DNA of 53,774 bases from Verticiella alkaliphila (GTDB lineage: Bacteria; Pseudomonadota; Gammaproteobacteria; Burkholderiales; Burkholderiaceae_B), in the NCBI RefSeq assembly GCF_018904615.1, contig NZ_JADCNH010000027.1, positions 1 through 53,774 of the forward strand. The letters run 5' to 3'. The position numbers and the translations under genes were made by a program. A model generated the notes under the pieces. That model did not search any database. It saw nothing but the letters and a program-made list of their open reading frames with translations, and was not told where the DNA came from. Positions 40,889 to 50,162 of this stretch are shown here, in pieces; position 1 is the stretch's first letter, and every line of letters begins with the position of its first letter.

Positions 40889-41671
40889 CTACGGAACGAT
40901 GCGGTCTCGGCCTTGGCGTTTGGCCTGGTAGAGCGCAGCGTCGGCCCGATCCAGCGTGGTGGCGACGGGCTCGCCGGGCTGGTGCTCGGCCAGGCCCACG
41001 CTCAGCGTGGCGCCCGTGTCGCCCGTATCGGTCGGAATGCGCAGCGCGCGTGCGGCGGCCGTCTTGCGTTCCAGCACGACGCGTGCGCTGGCCAGGTCCG
41101 TGTCGGACAGCACGATGAGGAATTCCTCGCCGCCCCAGCGCCCGCACACGTCACCATTGCCTAGATCCTCGCCCAGCGTCTGCGTGAGCGCCACGAGTAG
41201 GCGATCGCCCGCATCGTGACCATGGCGATCATTGACGCCTTTGAAGAAGTCCACGTCCAGCATGGCCACGACGAAGCGCGTCTCGCCACGGGCGGCGCGC
41301 TGCGACTCGTGGCGCAGGTGTTCCATCAACGCTCGCCGGTTGGGCGCATCGGTGAGCGGATCCCGGTTCGAGCTGTGCGCGAGCCGCGTATTGGCTTCAC
41401 GCAGCATCGTCTGGTATTTGTCCGAGATGCGCACGATGCGCGTGACCCGGCGCAGCTGGCGATCCAGCCGCTCGCCCACGCCGCGTTCGCGATCCAGCGC
41501 GAAGGACTGGTACGAATCCGACAGCGCGGTGAGGCGCTCGAGCCGTCGCAGGTGATCGTGCAGATGCGACCACACTTCCTGCAGTGCCTGGCCCAGCGGC
41601 GAATCCGCGTTGGCCGGGTCTGCAAGAAGGGCGTTCACGCGCTGCTCGAGCTCCTGCTGGCGACGGTTCAT
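40889..41671 (-). CDS. siaD: SiaD-type diguanylate cyclase
   Basis: A 260-residue cytoplasmic c-di-GMP synthase: helical/coiled-coil N-terminus (about 30-100) and a GGDEF domain with DPLTDAPNRR and active site RWGGEEF (GGEEF at 180-184). The product-inhibition I-site (R-x-x-D) is lost; the aligned residues are GNGD (171-174). In Pseudomonas aeruginosa SiaD is activated by binding unphosphorylated SiaC; the same order siaA-B-C-D and a 4-base overlap with siaC support this identity. Last gene of the minus-strand operon. Confidence 0.88.
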   Translation of the reverse strand: MNRRQQELEQRVNALLADPANADSPLGQALQEVWSHLHDHLRRLERLTALSDSYQSFALDRERGVGERLDRQLRRVTRIVRISDKYQTMLREANTRLAHSSNRDPLTDAPNRRALMEHLRHESQRAARGETRFVVAMLDVDFFKGVNDRHGHDAGDRLLVALTQTLGEDLGNGDVCGRWGGEEFLIVLSDTDLASARVVLERKTAAARALRIPTDTGDTGATLSVGLAEHQPGEPVATTLDRADAALYQAKRQGRDRIVP

Positions 41672-42045
41672 GCGCGGCGCACCACCGTGAACGGGAAGGT
41701 GCAGTCTTCCTTGAACTCTTCGGCGAGCTCGCCCACCCGGCCGTTCTCGGCATCGAAGTACCAGTTCACGGCGACCGCACGGCCGTCCTGATGGGCTGCC
41801 TCGAGCAGGTCAAGGATGTCCATCATCGCCTTGATGCTGCTCGTGTTGAGATACATCAGCTCGAGTTCGAGCGTGAGCGGCGCTTCGCGCTCGGCGAGGA
41901 ACGTCTCGACCCACTGGATGACGGGGCCGAAGAGTTCAAAGGCGTTCTCCGGATAGGAGTCGCCCTGCATGGCGAGAACCCCAGCCTCGACGCTGGCGGT
42001 GATCGAAGGCGAGGACCTGCCTCCGGCGATATTCAAATCCATCAT
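41668..42045 (-). CDS. siaC: SiaC-type regulatory protein (DUF1987)
   Basis: A 125-residue anti-anti-sigma-like regulator. The family motif YPENAFELFGPVIQWVETFL (31-50) and the phosphorylation site in YLNTSSIKAMMD are clear; the threonine falls at residue 68, as in P. aeruginosa SiaC Thr68. SiaB phosphorylates and SiaA dephosphorylates this residue, and the unphosphorylated form activates SiaD. Two consecutive ATGs begin the gene. Its stop overlaps siaD by four bases (ATGA). Confidence 0.9.
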   Translation of the reverse strand: MMDLNIAGGRSSPSITASVEAGVLAMQGDSYPENAFELFGPVIQWVETFLAEREAPLTLELELMYLNTSSIKAMMDILDLLEAAHQDGRAVAVNWYFDAENGRVGELAEEFKEDCTFPFTVVRRA

Positions 42046-42063
42046 GACGGCAATACTCGGAAG

Positions 42064-42606
42064 TTAAATCACGACGCTCAGGCTGAAGAAGCCTTCGCTC
42101 TCGTCATGCTCGGTCAGCGTCGCCTGCAGCGGCGCGCTCGCGCGCCGGGCGATCTCGAGCAGGCCCAGACCCGCGGAGGCCGGGTTGGCGGGGTCCCGAG
42201 GTTTGCGCAGCTGGGTCTTGTAGGCAGCCTTCAGGGCAGCCTTGTCCAGGTGGGAGAAGGCCGCGACGCGCTCGATGAGCGCGCGTCCATGGGCAAGCGC
42301 CACCATGTTGCCGGCCGATACCCGATAGTTGCCGCTCGCCTCGCGCGATATCACCACCGTGGCGGCCGAGGCCTGCTCATCGTAGCCCCGGGCGGCGACA
42401 TAGTGGCGGATGTTCTGCGTCATCTCGATGTACACCGAGAAGACGTCCATCGCTTCGGCCGACCGGGCCTGGTCCACTTCCAGGTAGCGCTTGAGTGCCA
42501 TGCCGAACTCCTCGAGCAGGCTGCGCGAGATGGGACCGTTGAAGCACAGCAGCGTTCCCGTCTCCAGGAGACGGTTACGCAAGGCATAGAGTTCTGTGGC
42601 ATTCAT
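42064..42606 (-). CDS. siaB: SiaB-family protein kinase
   Basis: A 180-residue kinase of the SiaB family, a GHKL-like fold with the N-box-like segment IEMTQNIRHYV (about 61-71) and a GLGLLEIAR glycine-rich segment near 145-155. Predicted to phosphorylate SiaC Thr68. Its start overlaps the siaA stop by four bases, which argues for coupled translation; siaC begins 18 bases downstream. Confidence 0.87.
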   Translation of the reverse strand: MNATELYALRNRLLETGTLLCFNGPISRSLLEEFGMALKRYLEVDQARSAEAMDVFSVYIEMTQNIRHYVAARGYDEQASAATVVISREASGNYRVSAGNMVALAHGRALIERVAAFSHLDKAALKAAYKTQLRKPRDPANPASAGLGLLEIARRASAPLQATLTEHDESEGFFSLSVVI

Positions 42607-44600
42607 GAACGTGACTCGAAACGGAAGGAAAGCAGCGTGATGTCGTCGCGCTGCGGGCGGTCGCCCTGGTAGCTCGCGAGCGCCTGCGAGAAGGCGTCCG
42701 CCTGCTCGTGCAGCGGGCGCGCAGCGTGTTCGCGCAGCATGGCCTCGAAGCGGGCATCGCCAAAGCCGAAACCCTTCTCGCCGCCTGCCTGGTCGAGAAA
42801 GCCGTCGGTGACGAGGTAGTACGTCCAGCCGGGGCTCATCGCGATCTCCTGGTTGGCATACGCACCCTTGCGCTTGTCGGCCAGGGCGCGCTTGTCGGAG
42901 CGGTAGAGCTCGACCTCGCTGCCGTTGCTCGCGTAAAGGTCAATGCGCGCGCCCGCGTAGCGCAACTGTCCCGTGAGGCGGTCAATATAAACCAGGCCGG
43001 CGTCGGCGTTGGTGGCCAACGCAGGCGGCAGCTGAGCGTCCGAGAGCATGGCGCGGATCGCGGTGTCGCAGCGCGTGAGGAGCGCCGCAGGGTCGGCAAG
43101 TCCGATGTCGTTGATCGCCACGTCCATGGCGGCGCGCACGAGCATCGTCATGAGCGCGCCCGGCACCCCGTGGCCGGCGCAGTCCATGAGGCCGAGCAGG
43201 CAGTTGTCGCCTTCGGCACGGTAGACGTAGAAGTCGCCGCCCACGACGTCGCGCGGGCGCCAGATGACGAAATGCTGTTCACCCAGCGTCTGGGTGAGCT
43301 GGCGATCCGGCAGGATGGCTCGCTGGATGAGGCTCGCGTAGTCGATCGAGTCGCCGAGCCGCTTCTGCGCGGCGGCCATGGCCTCATTGGCGGCCTGCAG
43401 CTCGATCGTGCGTGCCTGCACGCGTTGCTCGAGCTCCTGGGTGTGCGAGCGCACCTGGGCCGTCATCTCCCCGAAGGCCCGCGAGAGGTCGCCGATCTCG
43501 TCGTCACCGCCCACGGGTAGGGGCGCGTCGTAATTCCCGTTGGCAATGGCGCGGGCCGATTGCTGCAGCCGCCGGATCGGACGCAGCACGAGGCGCTCCA
43601 CCCCGAGCGCGGCGCACAGCATCAAGGCGGCAAGAATGGCCACCAGGAGGCCGGCGGCAGGAATCAGCCAGCGGCTGTCCACCACGTGCGAGGCGCGGGT
43701 GTCCACGCCGGTGGCGGCATACCAGTCGAGCTCCGGAATGTAGGCCAACGCCAGCACCTGCCGGGCGCCGTCCAGGTCGAGTTGCACGACCTGCGTGGCA
43801 GCCGGGGTGGCGCGTGCCTGCGCAACGGCGGCCTTGAGCGCCTCGGCATCGGCCGCGCTGCCCGCCAGGTCGAAAATCGTCTGCGTGTCCGCGCCACTGC
43901 GCGTGCCCGAGTTGTACGCGATGCGGGCGCTGTCCGGATGGGCCTGGATCGCGCCGCTGGCGTCAAAGAGCAGTGGGGTGACGCCCGGCTGCACGTCTTC
44001 CCGCAGCCGGTCGAGAAAGCGATTCAGGTCGATGCTCGCCCCCGCCACGCCCAGCACCTCGTCACCGTCGCGCACCAGTACGTTGATCCATACGCGCGTG
44101 ATCTTGAGCTTCAGGTCGGGATTGACGTTGATGTTGTACTCGCCTGCGGTGCGCAGCGTGTCGTAGAACCAGGCATCGCCGGGATCGGTGGGCGAGAGCT
44201 GATAGCGCGGCGCCGACGACAACGGCTGTGCGGCATCGTTGAAGTAGTAATTGCCGCTGCGCGCGCTGATCGCGAAATAGGCCTCGTCGTGCAGGTCACG
44301 CCGATAGCCATCGGCCTCGGCGAAGAAGAGCTCGCGCGCAGCGGGATCCGACTCGTCGCGCAGCCAGGCGCGGGTCACCTGGGAGCCGGCGAGCCGGCGC
44401 GATAGCGCGAGATCGAGCGCGATCGGGGCAAGCATGCGCTGCCGGTTGAGCTGCGTGAGGTTCTCCGCGTAGGCCTGACCGAAGTAGAGGCGGACTCGCT
44501 CGACTCCCTTCATGCCCAGCACGAGAGCGGGCACCAGCACGATGAGGCAGGCAAAGGCGAGGGCCACCAATGACTTGGCGCGAAGACTCAGGTGGGCCAT
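42603..44600 (-). CDS. siaA: SiaA-type membrane sensor PP2C phosphatase
   Basis: A 665-residue inner-membrane protein: TM1 at about 10-30, a large periplasmic dCache-like sensor (31-311, with SIDLNRFLDRL), TM2 at 312-334, HAMP 335-388, a short coiled coil, and a PP2C/SpoIIE phosphatase domain (about 440-660) with metal aspartates in VVGGDFY and MDCAGHGVPGA and a final DDITLL. It should dephosphorylate SiaC in response to an external signal, switching on SiaD and c-di-GMP. First gene of the operon. Confidence 0.9.
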   Translation of the reverse strand: MAHLSLRAKSLVALAFACLIVLVPALVLGMKGVERVRLYFGQAYAENLTQLNRQRMLAPIALDLALSRRLAGSQVTRAWLRDESDPAARELFFAEADGYRRDLHDEAYFAISARSGNYYFNDAAQPLSSAPRYQLSPTDPGDAWFYDTLRTAGEYNINVNPDLKLKITRVWINVLVRDGDEVLGVAGASIDLNRFLDRLREDVQPGVTPLLFDASGAIQAHPDSARIAYNSGTRSGADTQTIFDLAGSAADAEALKAAVAQARATPAATQVVQLDLDGARQVLALAYIPELDWYAATGVDTRASHVVDSRWLIPAAGLLVAILAALMLCAALGVERLVLRPIRRLQQSARAIANGNYDAPLPVGGDDEIGDLSRAFGEMTAQVRSHTQELEQRVQARTIELQAANEAMAAAQKRLGDSIDYASLIQRAILPDRQLTQTLGEQHFVIWRPRDVVGGDFYVYRAEGDNCLLGLMDCAGHGVPGALMTMLVRAAMDVAINDIGLADPAALLTRCDTAIRAMLSDAQLPPALATNADAGLVYIDRLTGQLRYAGARIDLYASNGSEVELYRSDKRALADKRKGAYANQEIAMSPGWTYYLVTDGFLDQAGGEKGFGFGDARFEAMLREHAARPLHEQADAFSQALASYQGDRPQRDDITLLSFRFESRS

Positions 44601-44903
44601 GCGGAAAGCGGAATCCTTCGCGGCCGATCCATGCCGACATGCCTGGCGCGGCCGATACGGGGGGCGATTGGTGAGACGAAACTGGCGCCCTGATGGCGCC
44701 GCGGGCCAGGATGCCGCCCCTATAGTGTAGAAGCAACGGACACAAAATAAAACACAAATGCTGCAGAGCTCTCACGGTGTTTCAGTTTGTCGCTCTTCGG
44801 CGGTGCCTCTCGGCCGAGGCGTGGCTCAAGCGCCACAGTGGTGCCATGCAAGGGGGATACACTGGGTCCTGGTATCAGTTTGTTGTCTTTGTAGGTGTCT
44901 GCC
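44601..44903. other. Divergent siaA/suhB intergenic region
   Basis: About 300 bases without a gene. An AT-rich block at about 44738-44760 contains ACACAAAATAAAACACAAA, a near direct repeat, and a TATAGT at 44721-44726. A possible suhB -10 TACACT lies at about 44858. The sequence GTGGC-tcaagc-GCCAC at 44821-44836 can form a small hairpin. No regulator site is recognised. Confidence 0.4.
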
Positions 44904-45764
44904 ATGTCTTCCTCGTCCTCTCCCACGCTGCCGGTCACGCTGGCCGAAGCGCTCGATGCCGCAGTCACGGCCGCCCATTCGGCTGCCGGCATCCTGCAGT
45001 CGTACGCCCGCAACCGCAGTGAGCTCGTGATCGACGTGAAGGCGCGCAACGATCTGGTCTCCCAGGCCGATCGCGAGGCCGAAGCGTGCATCGTCGAGTT
45101 GCTGCGCGAGCGCACGCCGGGGTTGGGCATCGTGGCCGAGGAATCCGGTGGTGCCCCCTCGGGCGTGGCGAGCTGGTACATCGATCCGCTGGACGGCACG
45201 ACGAACTTCCTGCATGCCATCCCCCATTACGCCGTCTCCATCGCCCTCGTCGCTAAGGCGGGTACGCTGTTGCCGCCAGGCGAGGTGCTGCAGGAAGACA
45301 CGCCGGTGCTGGGCGTGGTCTACGACCCGAATCGCGAAGAGCTATTCACCGCCGTTGCCGGTGGTGGCGCCTGGCTCAACGGCCACCGCATCCGCGCTTC
45401 GCGCACCACCGAGCTCGAGAATGCCGTGCTGGCCACGGGTTTTCCGTTCCGGGACTTCTCGTTCGTGGACGAGTACATGCCGATGTTCAGCGAAGCGATG
45501 CAGAACACCCGCGGCGTGCGCCGCCTGGGCTCGGCCGCGCTGGACCTCGCCTGGACGGCGTGCGGCCGCTACGACGGCTACTGGGAGATGGGCCTGGCGC
45601 CGTGGGACGTGGCCGCAGGCGTCGTGCTGGTGCGCGAGGCCGGTGGCGTGGCGACCGACCTGCGAGGCCGTGAGCCGTGGCCGATCTCGGGCAACGTCGT
45701 GTCGGGCTCGAAGCCCGTCGCGCAGGCGATGATGGACCGGTTCACGCCGCACCTCATGCGTTGA
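44904..45764 (+). CDS. suhB: Inositol monophosphatase family protein (SuhB-like)
   Basis: A 286-residue Mg2+-dependent, Li+-sensitive phosphatase. Metal ligands are seen in VAEESGG, IDPLDGTTNFLHAIPHYAVS and WDVAAGVVLVREAGG. The family covers inositol-1-phosphatase and SuhB, which in E. coli also assists rRNA transcription. ATG at 44904 has AGG eight bases upstream; GTG at 44895 would add three residues. Convergent with fadD across two hairpins. Confidence 0.93.
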   Translation: MSSSSSPTLPVTLAEALDAAVTAAHSAAGILQSYARNRSELVIDVKARNDLVSQADREAEACIVELLRERTPGLGIVAEESGGAPSGVASWYIDPLDGTTNFLHAIPHYAVSIALVAKAGTLLPPGEVLQEDTPVLGVVYDPNREELFTAVAGGGAWLNGHRIRASRTTELENAVLATGFPFRDFSFVDEYMPMFSEAMQNTRGVRRLGSAALDLAWTACGRYDGYWEMGLAPWDVAAGVVLVREAGGVATDLRGREPWPISGNVVSGSKPVAQAMMDRFTPHLMR

Positions 45765-45776
45765 TCCCGCAAACGC

Positions 45777-45802
45777 CTCGGGGCTGCTGACGCAGCCCCG
45801 AG
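45777..45802. terminator. Terminator hairpin between suhB and fadD
   Basis: Perfect 11-bp stem CTCGGGGCTGC / GCAGCCCCGAG with tetraloop TGAC, 12 bases after suhB. Confidence 0.7.
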
Positions 45803-45809
45803 TCGGTAT

Positions 45810-45830
45810 CCCTGCGCGATGGGCGCAGGG
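45810..45830. terminator. Second hairpin between suhB and fadD
   Basis: 7-bp stem CCCTGCG / CGCAGGG, 23 bases beyond the fadD stop; probably serves fadD on the minus strand. Confidence 0.45.
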
Positions 45831-45853
45831 GTGATGGCGATCGCTCGCCGTCG

Positions 45854-47551
45854 TCACGCGGCCTTGCGTTGCTCCTTGGCCGGCTCGTCGCGCAACGCGC
45901 GGCGCAGGATCTTGCCGACGTTGGTCTTGGGCAGCTCGTCGCGGAATTCGATGTGGCGCGGTCGCTTGTAGCCCGTCAGGTTGTCGTGGCAGTACTGCTT
46001 GAGCTCGGCCTCGGTCAGGTTTGGATCCTTCTTCACGACGAAGAGCTTGACCACTTCGCCGGAGTGCTCGTCCGGCACGCCCACGGCGGCGACTTCCAGC
46101 ACGCCGGGGTGCTGGGCGACCAGGCCTTCGATCTCGTTGGGGTACACGTTGAAGCCCGACACCAGGATCATGTCCTTCTTGCGGTCCACGATGCGCGTGT
46201 AACCCTGCTCGTCCATGATGCCGATATCGCCGGTCTTGAAGAAGCCGTCGGGCGTCATGACCTTGGCAGTCTCGTCCGGCATGTTCCAGTAGCCCGGCAT
46301 CACCTGCGGCCCCCGGATCGCGATCTCGCCCGGCTGGCCGATGGGCACGGGCTGATCGTCCTCGCCCAGGATCGCTACCTCGGTAGAGGGGATGGGCAGA
46401 CCGATCGTGCCGTTGTACTCGGTGCTGGTGACCGGATTGATGGTGGCACCCGGCGACGTCTCGGACAGCCCGTACGCCTCGAGCACGTGGCAGCCCGTGG
46501 CGGCCTTCCACTTTTCTGCCACGGCCTTCTGGATGGCCATGCCGCCGCCCAGCGAGAGCTTGAGGCCGGACATGTCGACCTTGCTGAACTCCGGGTGGTT
46601 GACCAGGGCGTTGAAGAGCGTGTTGACCGCTGGGAAGATGTTGACGGGCGTCTCGCGCAGGGCCTTGATGAACGCCGGGATGTCACGCGGATTCGGGATC
46701 AGCAGGTTGCGCATCCCGGCGTAGATGCCGTACATGCCGCAGCCCGTGAGCGCGAAGATGTGATACAGCGGCAGGGCGCTCACGGTGGTGAGCTGTGCGC
46801 CGGTGCCCGCCTGGCCGAACAAGGGCACGGACCACAGGGCGTTCTGCAGGATGTTGGAGATGATGTTGTCGTGCGTGAGGATCGCCCCCTTGGCCAGCCC
46901 GGTCGTGCCGCCCGTGTACTGGAGGAAGGCCGTGTCGTCGGGCCGGGTGTCCGGCAACGTGGGCGTCTTGCCTGCGCCGGCCTGCAGCACCTGCTTGAAC
47001 GGGATCGCCTTGGGCAGGCTGTAGGGCGGCACCATCTTCTTCACATGGCGCACCACCAGGTTCACCACGGCACCCTTCAGGCCACCGAGCAGATCGCCCA
47101 TGCTCGTGACGACGATGTGCTCGACCTGGGTCTGCGGCAGCACCTTCTGCAGCGTGGTGGCGAAGTTCTCCAGGATGAAGATGGCCTGTGCGCCGCTGTC
47201 GACGAGCTGATGTGTGAGCTCGCGCGGCGTGTAGAGGGGATTCACGTTGACCACCACGTAGCCCGCGCGCAGGATGGCCGTGGCGCAGACCATGTATTGC
47301 AGCACGTTGGGCATCATGATGGCCACGCGCGCCCCGCGCGGCAGCCCGAGCCCCTGCAGCCACACGGCCACCGCTGACGACAGCTTCGCGGTCTGGGCGA
47401 ACGTCATGGACTTGCCCAGGCAGACGTAGGCCGTACGATCCGCATAGCGGGCGAAGGCGTCATTGATGAGCTCGACGAGAGAGCCCGGGCGGTCGGCCGG
47501 AATCTCGGCGGGGACGCCTTCGGGGTACTGGGCAAGCCAGGGACGCTGCAT
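45854..47551 (-). CDS. fadD: Long-chain fatty acid-CoA ligase
   Basis: A 565-residue AMP-forming acyl-CoA synthetase. ATP/AMP motif YTGGTTGLAKGAILTH (near 215-230), YGLSETSP, FACS region GYWNMPDETAKVMTPDG, DRKKDMILVSGFNVYPNEIE, and the C-terminal GKILRRALRDE lysine motif. The start MQRPWLAQYPEGVP is typical of Burkholderiales FadD. It activates fatty acids at the inner membrane for the beta-oxidation operon at 24.4-30.6 kb. Alone on its strand. Confidence 0.95.
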   Translation of the reverse strand: MQRPWLAQYPEGVPAEIPADRPGSLVELINDAFARYADRTAYVCLGKSMTFAQTAKLSSAVAVWLQGLGLPRGARVAIMMPNVLQYMVCATAILRAGYVVVNVNPLYTPRELTHQLVDSGAQAIFILENFATTLQKVLPQTQVEHIVVTSMGDLLGGLKGAVVNLVVRHVKKMVPPYSLPKAIPFKQVLQAGAGKTPTLPDTRPDDTAFLQYTGGTTGLAKGAILTHDNIISNILQNALWSVPLFGQAGTGAQLTTVSALPLYHIFALTGCGMYGIYAGMRNLLIPNPRDIPAFIKALRETPVNIFPAVNTLFNALVNHPEFSKVDMSGLKLSLGGGMAIQKAVAEKWKAATGCHVLEAYGLSETSPGATINPVTSTEYNGTIGLPIPSTEVAILGEDDQPVPIGQPGEIAIRGPQVMPGYWNMPDETAKVMTPDGFFKTGDIGIMDEQGYTRIVDRKKDMILVSGFNVYPNEIEGLVAQHPGVLEVAAVGVPDEHSGEVVKLFVVKKDPNLTEAELKQYCHDNLTGYKRPRHIEFRDELPKTNVGKILRRALRDEPAKEQRKAA

Positions 47552-47775
47552 AAGGGGATCTCCGGTTCTCTGGAAATGGGGCGCCGAGGCGGCTGCCGGG
47601 TGTCCGGCCGATCATAGCGGAGGCAGGTCTGCGCCGGGTACCGCCGTAAACCCTGAGATGCCGCGATTTGCGTGCGGTTCCCGACTATGCGCCCCGCGCA
47701 GTCGCGAAGATGACGATAAGATAGCGACACAGGGGGCGGCGCATCGCCGGGCCCCCGCGCGCTCAGGAGCCTGTC

Positions 47776-48984
47776 ATGCAACTCGTCGAACCTCTATTGG
47801 CCTGGCACCCAGAGCTCACGGCCATCCGGCGCGATCTGCACGCGCATCCCGAACTGGGCTTCGAAGAGCAGCGCACGTCCGACGTGGTGGCGCGCAATCT
47901 CGAATCGTGGGGCATCCCCATCCATCGCGGTCTGGCGGGCACCGGCGTGGTCGGCATCATCCAGGGCGACGCGGGCGAGGGCCCTGCGATCGGCCTGCGC
48001 GCCGACATGGACGCGCTGCCCATGCAGGAGGCCAACACGTTCGCGCACGCGAGCCAGAATCCGGGGCGCATGCACGCCTGCGGCCACGACGGCCACACCA
48101 CCATGCTCTTGGGTGCGGCGCGTTATCTTGCCCAGCACCGTGATTTCAAAGGCATCGTCTACGTGATCTTCCAGCCGGCGGAAGAGGGCGGTGGCGGCGC
48201 TGCCCGCATGATCCAGGAGGGTCTCTTCGAGAAGTTCCCGATGGCCGCCGTGTTCGGCATGCACAACTGGCCCGGCCTGCCCATGGGCACGTTCGGGCTC
48301 ACCCCTGGCGCCATCATGGGCTCAAGCAATGAGTTCGCCATTGTGCTGCGCGGGCGCGGCGCGCACGCGGCCATGCCGCATCTGGGCGCGGATCCGGTGA
48401 TCGCCGCCGTGCAGCTCGCGCAGTCGCTGCAGAGCATCGTCACGCGCAACAAGAATCCGGCGGATACCGCCGTGCTCAGCATCACGCAGATCCATGCGGG
48501 CAGTGCCGACAACGTCATCCCCAACGAGGCCGTGCTGCGCGGCACGGTGCGCACCTTCGCCACCGCGCCGCTGGATCTCATCGAGCGGCGCATGCGCGAG
48601 ATCGCCGAGCACACGGCGGCCGCGTTCGACGTGCAGTGCGAGTTCAGCTTCCATCGCAACTACCCGCCCACCATCAACCATGCCCCCGAGTCGGCCTTCG
48701 CGGCCGAGGTGTTGCGCGAGATGGTCGGCTCGGACGCCGTGGACGCCGACGTCGTGCCGTCCATGGGCGCAGAGGATTTCGCCTTCATGCTCGAGAAGGT
48801 GCCGGGCTGCTACATCTGGGCCGGCGCGGGCGACGGCGCGCATCGTGCCGAGGGCCACGGCATGGGCCCGTGCATGCTGCACAACGGCAGCTACGACTTC
48901 AACGACGAGATGATCCCGTTAGGCTCGAGCTACTGGGTGCGGCTGGTGCAGGCGTGGTCGAAGGCAGGGGGTGTGCGCAAGTAA
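47776..48984 (+). CDS. M20 family amidohydrolase (hippurate hydrolase-like)
   Basis: A 402-residue M20D zinc metallopeptidase with RRDLHAHPELGFEE, RADMDALPM, MHACGHDGHTTMLLG, PAEEGGGGA and the C-terminal MGAEDFAFM. The cysteine/histidine/glutamate metal set of aminoacylase/hippuricase/IAA-amino acid hydrolases is intact. Deacylates N-acyl amino acids in the cytosol; the exact substrate cannot be told. A 224-base interval upstream, divergent with fadD, probably contains both promoters. Confidence 0.92.
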   Translation: MQLVEPLLAWHPELTAIRRDLHAHPELGFEEQRTSDVVARNLESWGIPIHRGLAGTGVVGIIQGDAGEGPAIGLRADMDALPMQEANTFAHASQNPGRMHACGHDGHTTMLLGAARYLAQHRDFKGIVYVIFQPAEEGGGGAARMIQEGLFEKFPMAAVFGMHNWPGLPMGTFGLTPGAIMGSSNEFAIVLRGRGAHAAMPHLGADPVIAAVQLAQSLQSIVTRNKNPADTAVLSITQIHAGSADNVIPNEAVLRGTVRTFATAPLDLIERRMREIAEHTAAAFDVQCEFSFHRNYPPTINHAPESAFAAEVLREMVGSDAVDADVVPSMGAEDFAFMLEKVPGCYIWAGAGDGAHRAEGHGMGPCMLHNGSYDFNDEMIPLGSSYWVRLVQAWSKAGGVRK

Positions 48985-49002
48985 TCTGTCGCAGGTGCCC
49001 GG

Positions 49003-50049
49003 TCAGAAGCTCAGCATCGCGCGTGTAAGGCCGTAGCCGCCCACCATCAGCCACACGAACAGCACGCCCGCTAGCGCGAACACCCGGGGCCCGGCCTGGC
49101 GCATGCGCGCCACGCGGGTCTCCATGCCGAGCGCCACCATGGCCATGGTCATGGCGAATGTGGCAACGGGCTGGCTGCCCTCCGCGATGATCGCCGGCAC
49201 CCAGCCGAGCGAGTTCAATGCCACCAGCGCTGCGAAGGCCAACACGAAGAACGGAACCGGCATGCGCGGGCGGTGGCCGGCACCGGTCGAAGCGCCGGCA
49301 CGTCGTGCCGCCACGCTCACCACCAACAGTACCGGCACGAGCAGCGCCACGCGCGTCATCTTCACCAGCGTAGCCGTGTCGATGGTGGCGGGGTCGATGG
49401 CGCTGGCCGCAGCCACCACTTGCGCCACTTCGTGCACCGTCGCGCCGATGTAGATGCCCATGGCCGTGGCATCCAGGCCGAGGAAGCCCCCGTGAAAGAG
49501 CAGCGGGTACAGGGCCATCGAGAGCGTACCGAAGACGACGACCGTCGCCACGGCGGTCGTGCTCTTTTCGGCCGCGCTGCGTTGGGTGGCCTCCACCGCC
49601 AGTACGGCCGCCGCGCCACAGATGGCACTGCCCGCTGCCGTGAGCCATGCGGTTTCGCGATCCAGGCGCATCACGCGCGCCACGATCAATCCCAGCCCCA
49701 GCGTCGAGACAATCATCGTGGCGGCCAGTGCCAGGCCTGGCCAGCCGACCAGACTGAGTTCCTGGGCACTGATGCGCAGGCCATACAGCGCAATGGCGAT
49801 GCGCAGCAGGCGCCGGGCCGCGAGCGCCACGCCCTCAGACCAACCGGCAGGCTGGGTGCCAGGCATCAGGTTGCCGTAGAGCATGCCGATCACCACGGCC
49901 ACGACCAAGGGGCTCAGGCCGAGCGATGCCACGCCGGGCAGTCGGGCAATCTGGGACGCTGCCAGTGCCATCAGGGTGACCAGCAGGATGCCGTCCAGGC
50001 GAGCGCGCTTGGCCGAGAGAGGAAGAGGGTGGGTGAGAGCAGCCATCAC
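49003..50049 (-). CDS. YeiH family putative sulfate exporter (UPF0324)
   Basis: A 348-residue inner-membrane protein with about ten hydrophobic segments. Conserved features: GMLYGNLMPG, IALYGLRIS, GSAICGAAAVLAVE and GIYIGATVHEVAQVVAAA. Family role (sulfate or sulfite/taurine-linked export) is only putative. It is divergent from a LysR gene in the yeiE-yeiH arrangement known in enterobacteria, so control by that regulator is likely. Confidence 0.92.
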   Translation of the reverse strand: MMAALTHPLPLSAKRARLDGILLVTLMALAASQIARLPGVASLGLSPLVVAVVIGMLYGNLMPGTQPAGWSEGVALAARRLLRIAIALYGLRISAQELSLVGWPGLALAATMIVSTLGLGLIVARVMRLDRETAWLTAAGSAICGAAAVLAVEATQRSAAEKSTTAVATVVVFGTLSMALYPLLFHGGFLGLDATAMGIYIGATVHEVAQVVAAASAIDPATIDTATLVKMTRVALLVPVLLVVSVAARRAGASTGAGHRPRMPVPFFVLAFAALVALNSLGWVPAIIAEGSQPVATFAMTMAMVALGMETRVARMRQAGPRVFALAGVLFVWLMVGGYGLTRAMLSF

Positions 50050-50162
50050 GACTCCGGAAGTCCGCTCATCTTATGCCTTTGAGTTATATATTTATAATCG
50101 TCATTCGCGATGAAATACATCGGTCAAGCTGATGAATCCGTCCGTTGCCGAGCCTTGCTGCC
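50050..50162. promoter_or_regulatory. yeiH-lysR divergent control region
   Basis: An AT-rich core (GTTATATATTTATAATCG, about 50083-50100) with -10-like TATAAT, beside an imperfect palindrome TCATTCGCGATGA (50101-50113) and a downstream AAATACATC. This arrangement is typical of a LysR-type operator shared by both genes. Confidence 0.5.
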
